From assembly GCF_900105615.1 (NCBI RefSeq), contig NZ_LT630003.1, forward strand, positions 1,364,001 through 1,428,000: DNA of 64,000 nucleotides, in the 5' to 3' direction. A model generated the notes under the pieces. It saw only the letters and a program-made list of their open reading frames with translations. It searched no databases and was not told the DNA's origin. Of this stretch, positions 9,387 through 17,362 are shown piece after piece (positions within the stretch are counted from its first letter, which is position 1; the number at the start of each line of letters is the position of its first letter). The translations under genes were made by a program, and so were the position numbers. Source of the stretch: Lacrimispora sphenoides JCM 1415. GTDB taxonomy: Bacteria > Bacillota > Clostridia > Lachnospirales > Lachnospiraceae.

Positions 9387-10347
9387 AAATGGAATTGTTT
9401 TAGTGCTGCTTCTGCTGGCTGCTTCCTGTTTTGTCTTCTCTCTGATTCGGTTGGGGGTATTCAGGGAGAATAAAAAGGTGAAGATTGTTTTTATTCCTAA
9501 AGTCATGGATGAAACAAATGATTTTTGGATGTCAATGATATCCGGCGCAAAAAGTGCCGCCAGGGAGTATCAGGCTGATATCGTTATCCTTGCTCCTCAA
9601 ATTGAAAACGATTATGTAACGCAGGAAAAATACATTGATGAAGCAATTAAACTAAATCCCGATGTGATCGCATTGTCACCCATCAGATATTCGGAGATGA
9701 CGGATTCGGTATGGAAAATAAAGGAAGCCGGCATCAAACTGGTTCTGTTGGATTCCATGCTGGATGAGGATCTGGCAGAGTGCTGTGTCAGCACGGATAA
9801 CATAGAGGCAGGAACCCAGATGGGCAATAAAATGCTGGACTATATGAAAGATGATACGAGAATTGCCATTATGTCCTTTGTAAAAGCTTCTTCCACTGCC
9901 ATTGAACGTGAACAGGGGGTCAGGACCGGACTTGGAGAATACGAAAACCGGATTGAAACTGTATTATTCAGCAATTCAGACTATGAACAGGCTTATGAAC
10001 AGACAAAGCAGCTTCTGAAAGAAAAGCCGGAAATTAATCTGATCGCCGGTTTAAATCTCTATTCCACAGTCGGAGTTGCCCGGGCCGTGCGGGAAATGGA
10101 TCTCAAACATAAAATATATATAGTTGGTTTTGATAATGATGTGGAGGGAATCCAGTACCTGGAAGAAGGGATCATTGATACGCTCATTGTACAGAAACCC
10201 TTTAACATGGGTTATTTAGGAATACAGAAGGCCGTGGAAATCGCAAAGGGAAAGAAGGTAGAGAAGATCATTTATTCTGAAACTGAGATCATAACGGTAG
10301 ACAATATCTACACGGATGAAAACCAGAAACTGCTGTTTCCGTTTTAA
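9373..10347 (+). CDS. Membrane-anchored sugar-binding protein of the three-component sensor
   Basis: A 324-residue periplasmic-binding-protein of the LacI/ribose-binding type. A hydrophobic N-terminal segment contains a possible lipobox (AASC), then two alpha/beta lobes (KIVFIPKVMDETNDFW; IAIMSFVKASSTA; IYIVGFDNDVEGIQYLEEG). The ATG at 9373 follows AGGAGG and overlaps the kinase gene by 14 bp. This arrangement matches the known clostridial XylFII-LytS-YesN class, in which a binding protein presents the sugar to the kinase extracellularly. It is therefore more likely a sensor subunit than the importer's own binding protein, which lies at 13111. Confidence 0.87.
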   Translation: MKKHKNGIVLVLLLLAASCFVFSLIRLGVFRENKKVKIVFIPKVMDETNDFWMSMISGAKSAAREYQADIVILAPQIENDYVTQEKYIDEAIKLNPDVIALSPIRYSEMTDSVWKIKEAGIKLVLLDSMLDEDLAECCVSTDNIEAGTQMGNKMLDYMKDDTRIAIMSFVKASSTAIEREQGVRTGLGEYENRIETVLFSNSDYEQAYEQTKQLLKEKPEINLIAGLNLYSTVGVARAVREMDLKHKIYIVGFDNDVEGIQYLEEGIIDTLIVQKPFNMGYLGIQKAVEIAKGKKVEKIIYSETEIITVDNIYTDENQKLLFPF

Positions 10348-10400
10348 TCGAGAAAAAGTTTCCGTTATAACGGAATTATCAATCAGACAGAAGAAAGAAA

Positions 10401-10443
10401 AAGAGGAGTATTTTACGGAAAAGTAAAATATTCCTCTTTTTTT
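10401..10443 (+). terminator. Rho-independent terminator of the regulator/sensor operon
   Basis: Sixteen-base arms at 10401-10416 and 10423-10438, with one G-U pair and a six-base loop, are followed by a T-run to 10443. It separates the sensor genes from the importer operon. Confidence 0.92.
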
Positions 10444-10478
10444 GTAAGATCCTCTATAGGAAAAAATATGAAAGAATA

Positions 10479-10513
10479 TATAATGATAGAAGAGGGAGCG
10501 AAACGGTTCGCTC
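10479..10513 (+). promoter_or_regulatory. Promoter -10 and LacI-type operator of the sugar ABC operon
   Basis: TATAAT at 10479-10484 is followed by GAGCGAAACGGTTCGCTC at 10496-10513: seven-base inverted arms around ACGG. Its core matches the palindrome in front of the LacI gene at 4981-4994. Its place just downstream of the -10 box suits repression of the importer by that regulator. The -35 region is weak, which fits a promoter that also needs an activator such as the YesN regulator. Confidence 0.78.
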
Positions 10514-10543
10514 TTATAATCAGAGGAGATGGAAGGTGAAAAT

Positions 10544-12037
10544 GTGGGCGACGTGATGCTTAGAATGAAGGGGATTGACAAGTCCTTTCCCGGTGTGCAT
10601 GCACTGGACCATGTGGACCTGGAAGTGAAAAGCGGCGAGGTTCACGCGTTAATGGGTGAGAATGGTGCAGGAAAATCCACGCTGATGAAAATACTTACCG
10701 GTATTTATTCAAAGGACTCCGGCACGATTGAATTTGAAGGAAAAGAGATGGAGTTTACCACTCCTAAGGAAGCCCAGGACTCAGGAATTGCCATTGTGCA
10801 TCAGGAGCTTAATATGATGAATCATCTTACGGTCGCGCAGAATATCTTCATTGGCAGGGAGATGATGAAAGGCGGGCTAATTGATGATTCCCAGATGAAC
10901 AGGGAGGCCAAGAAGCTGTTTGACAGACTGAATATAGATATTAACCCAGCAGAAACTATGGGGAACCTGACCGTAGGAAGACAGCAGATGTGTGAAATTG
11001 CAAAGGCAATTTCCAGAGAAGTGAAGCTGATTGTATTTGATGAGCCTTCAGCAGCCTTGACAGAAGCTGAGATCGAGGAGCTGTTTAAAATCATCCGGGA
11101 TTTAAGGACCAAAGGTCTGGGAATTGTTTACATATCCCACCGGATGGATGAAATCAAGGTAATTACAGACCGGGTGACGGTTATGCGTGACGGCAGTTAT
11201 GTGGGGACACTGGTCACCAGGGATTGCACCAAGGATGATATTATCAATATGATGGTTGGTCGTGTTATTTATGAGACGCCAAAGCAGGTGAGCAATGTGC
11301 CGGAGGGCGCACCCGTTGTCCTTAAGGTGGAGCATTTAAATGCCGGAAGACTGGTAAAGGACGTCAGCTTTGAACTGCACAAGGGCGAGATCCTTGGCTT
11401 TTCCGGGCTGATGGGAGCAGGAAGAACAGAGACAGCCAGAGTGATCTTCGGGGCTGATAGAAAGGAAAGCGGAGATATATTCATCAATGGCGACAAGGCG
11501 GAGATAAAGACAACAGAGGATGCGGTAAAACACGGAATCGGATATCTGTCTGAGGACCGGAAACGGTTTGGTCTTGTTATCCAGAAAACCGTAGCCGAAA
11601 ACGCATCGATGGCTTCTTTGCCGGATTTTATCCAGGGTCTGTTTATTGATCAAGAGAAAGAACAGAGGGAAGCGGAACAATATGTGAAAACATTGAATAT
11701 CAAGACTCCCGGAGTGGATCAGTTGGTAATGAACTTATCAGGAGGGAACCAGCAGAAGGTAGTCATAGCAAAATGGCTGATCAAAAACTGTGATATCCTG
11801 ATCTTTGATGAACCTACAAGGGGAATCGATGTAGGTGCAAAAAGTGAGATCTATCATTTAATGAATGAACTGGTAAAGCAGGGGAAATCCATCATCATGA
11901 TATCTTCGGAAATGACGGAGATCCTTCGTATGAGTGACAGAGTCATCGTGATGTGTGAGGGACGTATCACAGGAGAGCTCCCCATTGAAGAAGTGACGCA
12001 GGAACGTATCATGACTGCGGCCACCTTGAGAAATTAA
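10544..12037 (+). CDS. Sugar ABC transporter ATP-binding protein (RbsA/MglA/XylG type)
   Basis: A roughly 497-residue fused double ATPase of the monosaccharide ABC importer class. The first cassette has Walker A GENGAGKST, a signature-like NLTVGRQQM and Walker B LIVFDEPSAALT. The second has a degenerate Walker A (GLMGAGRTE), NLSGGNQQKV and ILIFDEPTRGIDVGAK. I favour the GTG at 10544, with GGAAGG seven bases upstream. ATG 10529 leaves no spacing for its Shine-Dalgarno sequence, and ATG 10556 is possible. It is the first gene of the importer operon under the LacI-type operator. Confidence 0.93.
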   Translation: MGDVMLRMKGIDKSFPGVHALDHVDLEVKSGEVHALMGENGAGKSTLMKILTGIYSKDSGTIEFEGKEMEFTTPKEAQDSGIAIVHQELNMMNHLTVAQNIFIGREMMKGGLIDDSQMNREAKKLFDRLNIDINPAETMGNLTVGRQQMCEIAKAISREVKLIVFDEPSAALTEAEIEELFKIIRDLRTKGLGIVYISHRMDEIKVITDRVTVMRDGSYVGTLVTRDCTKDDIINMMVGRVIYETPKQVSNVPEGAPVVLKVEHLNAGRLVKDVSFELHKGEILGFSGLMGAGRTETARVIFGADRKESGDIFINGDKAEIKTTEDAVKHGIGYLSEDRKRFGLVIQKTVAENASMASLPDFIQGLFIDQEKEQREAEQYVKTLNIKTPGVDQLVMNLSGGNQQKVVIAKWLIKNCDILIFDEPTRGIDVGAKSEIYHLMNELVKQGKSIIMISSEMTEILRMSDRVIVMCEGRITGELPIEEVTQERIMTAATLRN

Positions 12038-12054
12038 TCCAGGAGGAGAAAGAG

Positions 12055-13041
12055 ATGGAAAAACTGAAAAACAATCCGGTTGTAAAGGCAATCGGTACAC
12101 AGAGACTGGTTGCATTGCTGGCACTGATTGTCATTTATGGGGTATTTGGCTTAATGAATCCCCGGTTTGCTACCTACAATACCATGGTAAATATATTTGA
12201 CGCATCGTATTATATCGGATTTATGGCGATCGGAATCTGCTTTGTAATTGCAACGGGCGGAATCGATCTGTCAATCGGTACCGTATTGACCATGTCAGGT
12301 CTGGTGGCCGGTTATCTGAGCGTTAACAAAGGTTTTCCAATGTGGCTTACAATTATTATCTGTATTCTCATCGGCATGATTTTTGGTTTGATAAATGGCC
12401 TGCTGGTGGCTAAAATGGGGCTGCCCCCTTTTATCGCTACCCTTGGCACGATGATGCTGTCAAAGGGAATCGGTTCCATTATCACAGGCGCCCAGTCGGT
12501 TACCTGGAAATCCGGTTCTGATCCTGAAGGCTGGTACCGCTGCCTTTTCAAGATTAAAACAGCAGGTGGATTACTGATTCCCACTGGTTTTGTGCTTCTG
12601 ATCGCTGCAGCCGTCATTATGGCCATCGTATTGAATAAGACGAAAACCGGGCGATATATCCTTTCACTTGGCAGTAACAAGGAGGCCACGCGGCTTTCCG
12701 GTGTTAATGTTGACAAGTACCTGATCATCGCATATATCATCAGCGGTACTTTTGCAGGAATTGCAGGCCTTGCATACTCCACCATTTATTCCACTTTGCT
12801 TCCAGGCGGAGGAGCCGGATTTGAAATGGATGCCATCGCAGGTGTGGTAATCGGAGGAACTTCAATGGCAGGCGGTACCGGTACGATTGCAGGTACTATG
12901 ATCGGTGTGTTTATTATTTCCGTACTGAAAACAGGCCTGCCATTCGTAGGGCTGCAGACACACTATCAGCAGGTTGCAACAGGTCTTGTATTAGTAGTTG
13001 CAGTATTTGCTGATGTATATAGAAACCGTAAGAAAAATTAA
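12055..13041 (+). CDS. Sugar ABC transporter permease (RbsC type)
   Basis: A 328-residue polytopic membrane protein of the ribose/xylose permease family, with about eight to ten hydrophobic segments. Family landmarks are GICFVIATGGIDLSIGTV near residue 62, the LGSNKEATRLSGVNVDKY loop that contacts the ATPase, and AIAGVVIGGTSMAGGTGTI near residue 262. It starts 17 bp after the ATPase gene with a GGAGGAG site. It forms the channel for the sugar bound by the lipoprotein at 13111. Confidence 0.94.
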   Translation: MEKLKNNPVVKAIGTQRLVALLALIVIYGVFGLMNPRFATYNTMVNIFDASYYIGFMAIGICFVIATGGIDLSIGTVLTMSGLVAGYLSVNKGFPMWLTIIICILIGMIFGLINGLLVAKMGLPPFIATLGTMMLSKGIGSIITGAQSVTWKSGSDPEGWYRCLFKIKTAGGLLIPTGFVLLIAAAVIMAIVLNKTKTGRYILSLGSNKEATRLSGVNVDKYLIIAYIISGTFAGIAGLAYSTIYSTLLPGGGAGFEMDAIAGVVIGGTSMAGGTGTIAGTMIGVFIISVLKTGLPFVGLQTHYQQVATGLVLVVAVFADVYRNRKKN

Positions 13042-13110
13042 ACAAATACAGGGAATGTGATTCGAAAGAATTTACATATAGTACCATTCAAATATGAGGA
13101 GGAAGTAAAA

Positions 13111-14256
13111 ATGAAACGAAATGTATTGGGAATTTTACTGAGCACGGCAATGATTGCCACCGCCCTGGCCGGATGCGGAAGCAAAGCAACGGGCAGTACC
13201 TCTGCAGCTCCTGAAGCCACAGAGGCTAAAACTTCAGATGGCACTCAGGCCCCTGCAGCCACAGAAGCTGCTTCTAACGGAGATATGACTGTTTATCTGG
13301 TAGCAAAAGGATTTCAGTCCCAATATTGGCAGGCAGTATATAAGGGCGCTCAAAACGCAGCAAAAGAATTGGGAGTCCGTCTGGAATATCAGGGACCGGA
13401 TTCTGAATCGGATATTGCCCAGCAGGTTCAGATGGTGAACAATGCGGTTCAGATGCAGCCAAATGCAATTGGACTGGCAGCCCTGGATGTATCAGCTTTA
13501 AACGACAGCATTAAGGAAGCTCAGGATGCAAAAATCCCGATCATAGGATTTGACTCCGGTGTTCCGGATGCACCGGCAGGTTCCGTTGTGGCCAATGCGG
13601 CTACGGACAATTACAAGGCAGGAGAAGTGGCAGCCGAAAATACATATCCGCTGGTAAAGGATATCATTGCAAAAGCCACTGGCAGTGTACGGATCGGAGT
13701 TCTGAACCAGGATGCCACATCAGAATCCATTATCAGCCGCGGACTTGGTTTTATTAATAAGATTACCGAACTGATTGAAGCTGATGGAAAAAGTGTATGC
13801 GTAACCGGAAATGAAAAATTTGTAAGTGACGCTAAAGCGGACAAGGGCGGCTCTGCAGATGTTATTCTGGATGTTGCAGTTCCTGCAAAAGTTGAAGCCT
13901 CTCTGATGACAACAGACGCGCAGACAATATTAAATAAAGATGATACGATCTGCATATTCGCATCAAACCAGAAGACAGGGGAAGGCCTGATCACAGGTGA
14001 TGAGAATCTGGGAAGACTGGGGAAGGAAGTAATCGGTGTTGCATTTGACTCCGGTACCATGATTAAGGATGCGGTAAAAGACGGCAGACTTGCCGGCGCT
14101 GTTACCCAGGCACCGGTAGAGATCGGATACCAGACAGTCGAGCTGGCTGTGAAAGCAGCCAGGGGTGAAGCAGTAACTGACGTGGATACAGGCTGTAAGT
14201 GGTACACCGTTGATAATATGGACAACGAAGAAATTATACAGAATCTGTATGACTAA
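13111..14256 (+). CDS. Sugar ABC transporter substrate-binding lipoprotein
   Basis: A 381-residue extracellular binding protein with a lipoprotein signal peptide (lipobox LAGC near residue 22) and a Ser/Thr/Ala-rich linker. The ligand domain is of the ribose/LacI type (YLVAKGFQSQYWQAVYKGAQNAAKELG; IIGFDSGVPDAP). ATG 13111 is preceded by GAGGAGG; earlier in-frame starts would bury the signal sequence. It delivers the sugar to the permease and ATPase just upstream. The ligand is unknown. Confidence 0.93.
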   Translation: MKRNVLGILLSTAMIATALAGCGSKATGSTSAAPEATEAKTSDGTQAPAATEAASNGDMTVYLVAKGFQSQYWQAVYKGAQNAAKELGVRLEYQGPDSESDIAQQVQMVNNAVQMQPNAIGLAALDVSALNDSIKEAQDAKIPIIGFDSGVPDAPAGSVVANAATDNYKAGEVAAENTYPLVKDIIAKATGSVRIGVLNQDATSESIISRGLGFINKITELIEADGKSVCVTGNEKFVSDAKADKGGSADVILDVAVPAKVEASLMTTDAQTILNKDDTICIFASNQKTGEGLITGDENLGRLGKEVIGVAFDSGTMIKDAVKDGRLAGAVTQAPVEIGYQTVELAVKAARGEAVTDVDTGCKWYTVDNMDNEEIIQNLYD

Positions 14257-14274
14257 GGAATAAATTGATCAATC

Positions 14275-14327
14275 GGGCTGCTGCATCAGGCGATGGAAAA
14301 TCTCCGGGCAGCAGCCCTTAATTTTTA
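14275..14327 (+). terminator. Hairpin after the binding protein, before the mutarotase
   Basis: Perfect ten-base arms GGGCTGCTGC at 14275-14284 and its complement at 14308-14317 are followed by an A/T-rich TTAATTTTTAT. The gap continues into the next gene, so this may be a partial terminator that lowers downstream expression after the abundant binding-protein message. Confidence 0.65.
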
Positions 14328-14348
14328 TCTGGCTGAGGAGGAAGAAAG

Positions 14349-14783
14349 ATGTTAAAAGGAATACCGGCAATTTTAAGCCCGGAACTGTTAAAAATACTTT
14401 GTGAAATGGGGCATACGGATGAGCTGACCATTGGTGATGGGAACTTTCCGGGTCATACCTATGGGCAGAAGGTGATTCGCATGGATGGACACGGCGTGGC
14501 TGAGATATTGGCTGCAATCCTTCAGGTATTTCCCCTGGATACTTATGAGGAGCATCCGGTGACTTTAATGGCGGTGGTTGCGGGAGATAAAGTGGAAACC
14601 CCTATTTGGGAGCAGTACAAAGAAATCGTGGCAAACTATGATGATCGGGGCGCTGGCTGCTTTGAAGAAATCGATAAGTGGAAATTCTACGAAAAGACAA
14701 AGGAGAAGTCATCGGTTGTCATTATGACAAGTGAAAAGGCGTTATATGCAAACATCATTTTAAAAAAGGGCGTGGTGGTATAA
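14349..14783 (+). CDS. RbsD/FucU-family sugar mutarotase
   Basis: A 144-residue protein of the RbsD/FucU family, which interconverts sugar anomers such as fucose or ribose pyranose forms. Family landmarks are the start (LKGIPAILSPELLKILCEMGHTDEL), GDGNFPGHTYG and the C-terminal ALYANIILKKGVV. His in EMGHTDE and Tyr in LYANIILKKG correspond to active-site positions of the family. It sits behind the importer, so it probably supplies the anomer needed by the first catabolic enzyme. FucU rather than RbsD is favoured by the motif wording, but not certain. Confidence 0.88.
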   Translation: MLKGIPAILSPELLKILCEMGHTDELTIGDGNFPGHTYGQKVIRMDGHGVAEILAAILQVFPLDTYEEHPVTLMAVVAGDKVETPIWEQYKEIVANYDDRGAGCFEEIDKWKFYEKTKEKSSVVIMTSEKALYANIILKKGVVV

Positions 14784-14898
14784 AACTAATGACAGGTACT
14801 TGTTTCCAAGGAGAAGAAAGGAGTAAAGGAGCCGGGGATTGATGGGCCGGTACCGGATAACCAGCTTTCCGAAGGTGAAAAATACGAAAGGTAATATC

Positions 14899-14927
14899 TT
14901 TACCAGCTTTTTTTGCTGTGTTATACT
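14899..14927 (+). promoter_or_regulatory. Probable sigma-A promoter of the sigma-54 activator gene
   Basis: TTTACC at 14899-14904, 17 bp spacing, and an extended -10 TGTTATACT at 14919-14927. The ATG of the activator follows at 14996. Confidence 0.55.
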
Positions 14928-14995
14928 TGAGACAGCAGGAGTAAGAGCAGCGTAAGCTGGTGTTTGGTTCTTTTGTCATCACAGGAAGGTAAAGC

Positions 14996-17080
14996 ATGAA
15001 AAAAAGTATTGCGGTTATTGCACTAGACCCTTTTGCGGGAAAAGCATATGCGCAGCAGGTTCGGTCGGTGTTTGGGGAACGGGCTGTTGTACGAAATTAT
15101 AGCATGATGGATGGAACGGCAGCGAATATGGAACCGTGCGATTTGTATATGGGCTCGACAGATGCTTTTGATGCCATGGGGAATACGAATCGATATATTC
15201 CGTCAGATGCACAGCGGATGGAAATTCAGGTTACTTATTTTAAAGAAGCTGTACGCCGTTTGGAAGAAATTCCGAAGGGAACAAAAGTCATTTTTGTTAA
15301 TATCACTGAGGTTATGGCCAGGGAAGCGGTAACACAGCTGGAACAGCTGGGGATAACCCATTTAAAGTTTATACTCTATGCGCCGGGAAGCAAGCTGACA
15401 GATATGGCAGAGATTGCGGTTACTCCGGATGAAGAGCGTTATGTGCCAAGCGGAATTCCCACAATTATAAATTTGGGACAGAGAACCTGCTCTGCCGATA
15501 CCATGATTGAAGCCGCCTTCAGGCTGGGTTTTGACGATTTACTGGAAGAAGCCACGTTTAAACAGTATCAGGAATCGGTATGCACCAACACCTATTATTT
15601 TGACCAGATGTTCAATCGTTCCAGGAGATTGGAGAGTCAGTTTGATATTCTCATGGAAGTACTTGATCAGGGAGTGATCGCGGTAAATGAACATGGAGAA
15701 ATATATGCAATCAACAAAAATGCAGCCGATATCACCCGTGTTCCTGAAAATCTTAGTCTTACAAACATGGGGGAAGAAGTATTCCCTTATATCCCGTTCC
15801 GGAAATGCTTAGAGGAGAAAAAGGAGACGAATCCTCAAGTTGTGAGGGTTGCAGGAAATCTGGTAAGCCTTTATGTGCGGCCGGTGTTAAGGCGGGATGT
15901 CTGTATTGGTGCTTTTGCCATCTTGCAGAAGTTTAATGAGATGGAGCGCCGGCAAAACGAACTTCGGGTTCAATTGATGAAAAAGGGCCAGGGACATAGA
16001 GCCAAATATTGTTTTGATGATGTGATTGGAGAGTCCGATCTTATCTTAAAGACTAAATTCATCTTAAATAAAATGGCCGGCACAGAATCTCCGGTATTGT
16101 TAATTGGGGAAACAGGAACCGGTAAAGAACTGTTTGCACATTCCGTCCATAATGCGTCAAAGCGCAGGGATCAGCCTTTTGTGGCAATTAACTGTGGGGC
16201 TATGCCGGAGAATTTATTGGAAAGTGAGCTGTTTGGTTATGAAGAAGGAGCTTTTACCGGCGCGAAAAAGGGAGGCCGCCCAGGTTTATTTGAGTTCGCA
16301 CATCAAGGGACACTGTTTTTAGATGAAGTGGAAGGCATGAGCCCTGCGCTGCAGGTAAAGCTGCTGCGTGTTTTGCAGGAACGAGAAATCATGCGGGTTG
16401 GCGGAAATCAAATTATTCATGTTGATGTGCGGATCGTTGCTGCAACAAATGAAGAGCTTGAGCAAAAGGTAGCGGTAGGTACGTTCCGGCAGGATCTTTA
16501 TTACAGACTGAACGCATTGCCGGTGTTAATCCCTCCGCTGCGAAAGAGAGCGGAAGATGTATTCTTAATTCTGGATAGTTTTCGTAAAGAACTTGGAGGA
16601 AAATTCCGTTTAAATGATGATATCAAGGAGTTATTTCGCCAATACCAGTGGCCGGGAAACATACGGGAACTGCGTAATGTCGTAGATTATTTGTGCTTTA
16701 CCGGGCATACCGTCATAACAATTGATGATTTACCTCCGGTTTTTCGTATAGGTAAATACTGCGAAGAGGCGGGTGAGATAAAAGATGCTGAACTGAAACT
16801 GTACGCCGCAGATCAGCCGCTTCAGTACCAGAATGCATCACATATGCCTACCGAACAGGAACGGGTGATTCTGGAGATTCTTTACAATGCAGAACGTACA
16901 GGACAGTCCATTGGACGGGATAAAATACTGTTGGAGGCGCAGAAGCGCAAGGTAAAGTTGACTCAGCCCCAGGTGCGTAAAATATTAGGCAGATTAGAGG
17001 AAAACGGCTACGTAATTGTTGCAAGGGGCAGAGGCGGAAGTAGCATTACCAAAAAAGGAGTCGATTGGATAACCAATTAA
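14996..17080 (+). CDS. Sigma-54-dependent transcriptional activator (enhancer-binding protein)
   Basis: A 694-residue bacterial enhancer-binding protein. The N-terminal 190 residues resemble a PrpR-type sensory domain, followed by a PAS-like region near 210-310. The AAA+ domain carries Walker A GETGTGKE at 371-378, the sigma-54 contact motif GAFTGA at 418-423, Walker B (GTLFLDEVEG) and an arginine-finger region (FRQDLYYRLN). The C-terminus looks like a winged helix (QPQVRKILGRLEENGYVIVARGRGG) rather than the usual Fis helix. A consensus -24/-12 promoter follows 230 bp downstream and sigma-54 itself is encoded at 22944, so it most likely controls the cysteine genes. A C. difficile sigma-54 regulator of a cysteine desulfidase (CdsR) is a reported precedent, from memory. 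Confidence 0.94.
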   Translation: MKKSIAVIALDPFAGKAYAQQVRSVFGERAVVRNYSMMDGTAANMEPCDLYMGSTDAFDAMGNTNRYIPSDAQRMEIQVTYFKEAVRRLEEIPKGTKVIFVNITEVMAREAVTQLEQLGITHLKFILYAPGSKLTDMAEIAVTPDEERYVPSGIPTIINLGQRTCSADTMIEAAFRLGFDDLLEEATFKQYQESVCTNTYYFDQMFNRSRRLESQFDILMEVLDQGVIAVNEHGEIYAINKNAADITRVPENLSLTNMGEEVFPYIPFRKCLEEKKETNPQVVRVAGNLVSLYVRPVLRRDVCIGAFAILQKFNEMERRQNELRVQLMKKGQGHRAKYCFDDVIGESDLILKTKFILNKMAGTESPVLLIGETGTGKELFAHSVHNASKRRDQPFVAINCGAMPENLLESELFGYEEGAFTGAKKGGRPGLFEFAHQGTLFLDEVEGMSPALQVKLLRVLQEREIMRVGGNQIIHVDVRIVAATNEELEQKVAVGTFRQDLYYRLNALPVLIPPLRKRAEDVFLILDSFRKELGGKFRLNDDIKELFRQYQWPGNIRELRNVVDYLCFTGHTVITIDDLPPVFRIGKYCEEAGEIKDAELKLYAADQPLQYQNASHMPTEQERVILEILYNAERTGQSIGRDKILLEAQKRKVKLTQPQVRKILGRLEENGYVIVARGRGGSSITKKGVDWITN

Positions 17081-17186
17081 TTGGCTAAGATAGTCTGGCA
17101 TATAACCACATGATTGTCTATTAACAACTAATTAACAGTCAATTAACAACCGAATAATAACCAAATTATAACCAATTAAAGACCAG
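17073..17186 (+). repeat. Palindrome and 11-bp-period repeats: candidate enhancer for the sigma-54 activator
   Basis: CCAATTAATTGG at 17073-17084 is a perfect palindrome overlapping the activator stop codon. From 17120 to about 17186, degenerate units of 11-12 bases follow each other directly (ATTAACAACTA, ATTAACAGTCA, ATTAACAACCGA, ATAATAACCAA, ATTATAACCAA). The period equals one helical turn, and the block ends about 125 bp before the -24 box, a normal distance for an upstream activating sequence. Binding is inferred. Confidence 0.6.
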
Positions 17187-17240
17187 GAAGAAAAGGGCTT
17201 TCTTTCTCGGCAAAGTTCTTCATGATGATTAAAAAAAGAT

Positions 17241-17286
17241 AAACGTAGAAAAGGCAGTATTTACAAGCTTTTTCTACGTTTTTATT
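17241..17286 (+). terminator. Rho-independent terminator between enhancer and sigma-54 promoter
   Basis: Twelve-base arms at 17241-17252 and 17270-17281 are followed by a T-run. It ends the activator transcript before the sigma-54 promoter. Confidence 0.88.
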
Positions 17287-17311
17287 AATATATTTTCTAT
17301 TTCATGAAAAG

Positions 17312-17328
17312 TTGGCACGTGTGTTGCT
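17312..17328 (+). promoter_or_regulatory. Sigma-54 (-24/-12) promoter of the C-S lyase operon
   Basis: The sequence TTGGCACGTGTGTTGCT matches the consensus TGGCAC-N5-TTGC with exactly ten bases between the GG and GC pairs. The start codon of the lyase follows at 17363 after AAAGGAG. An enhancer-binding protein lies directly upstream and rpoN at 22944. Confidence 0.9.
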
Positions 17329-17362
17329 CTATATATAAATATAAAACTGAAAGGAGCTTCAT

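Noticed and set aside
17120..17186. ATTAACAAC units as DnaA boxes or a replication origin
   Set aside because: They do not match TTATCCACA and no replication genes are nearby.
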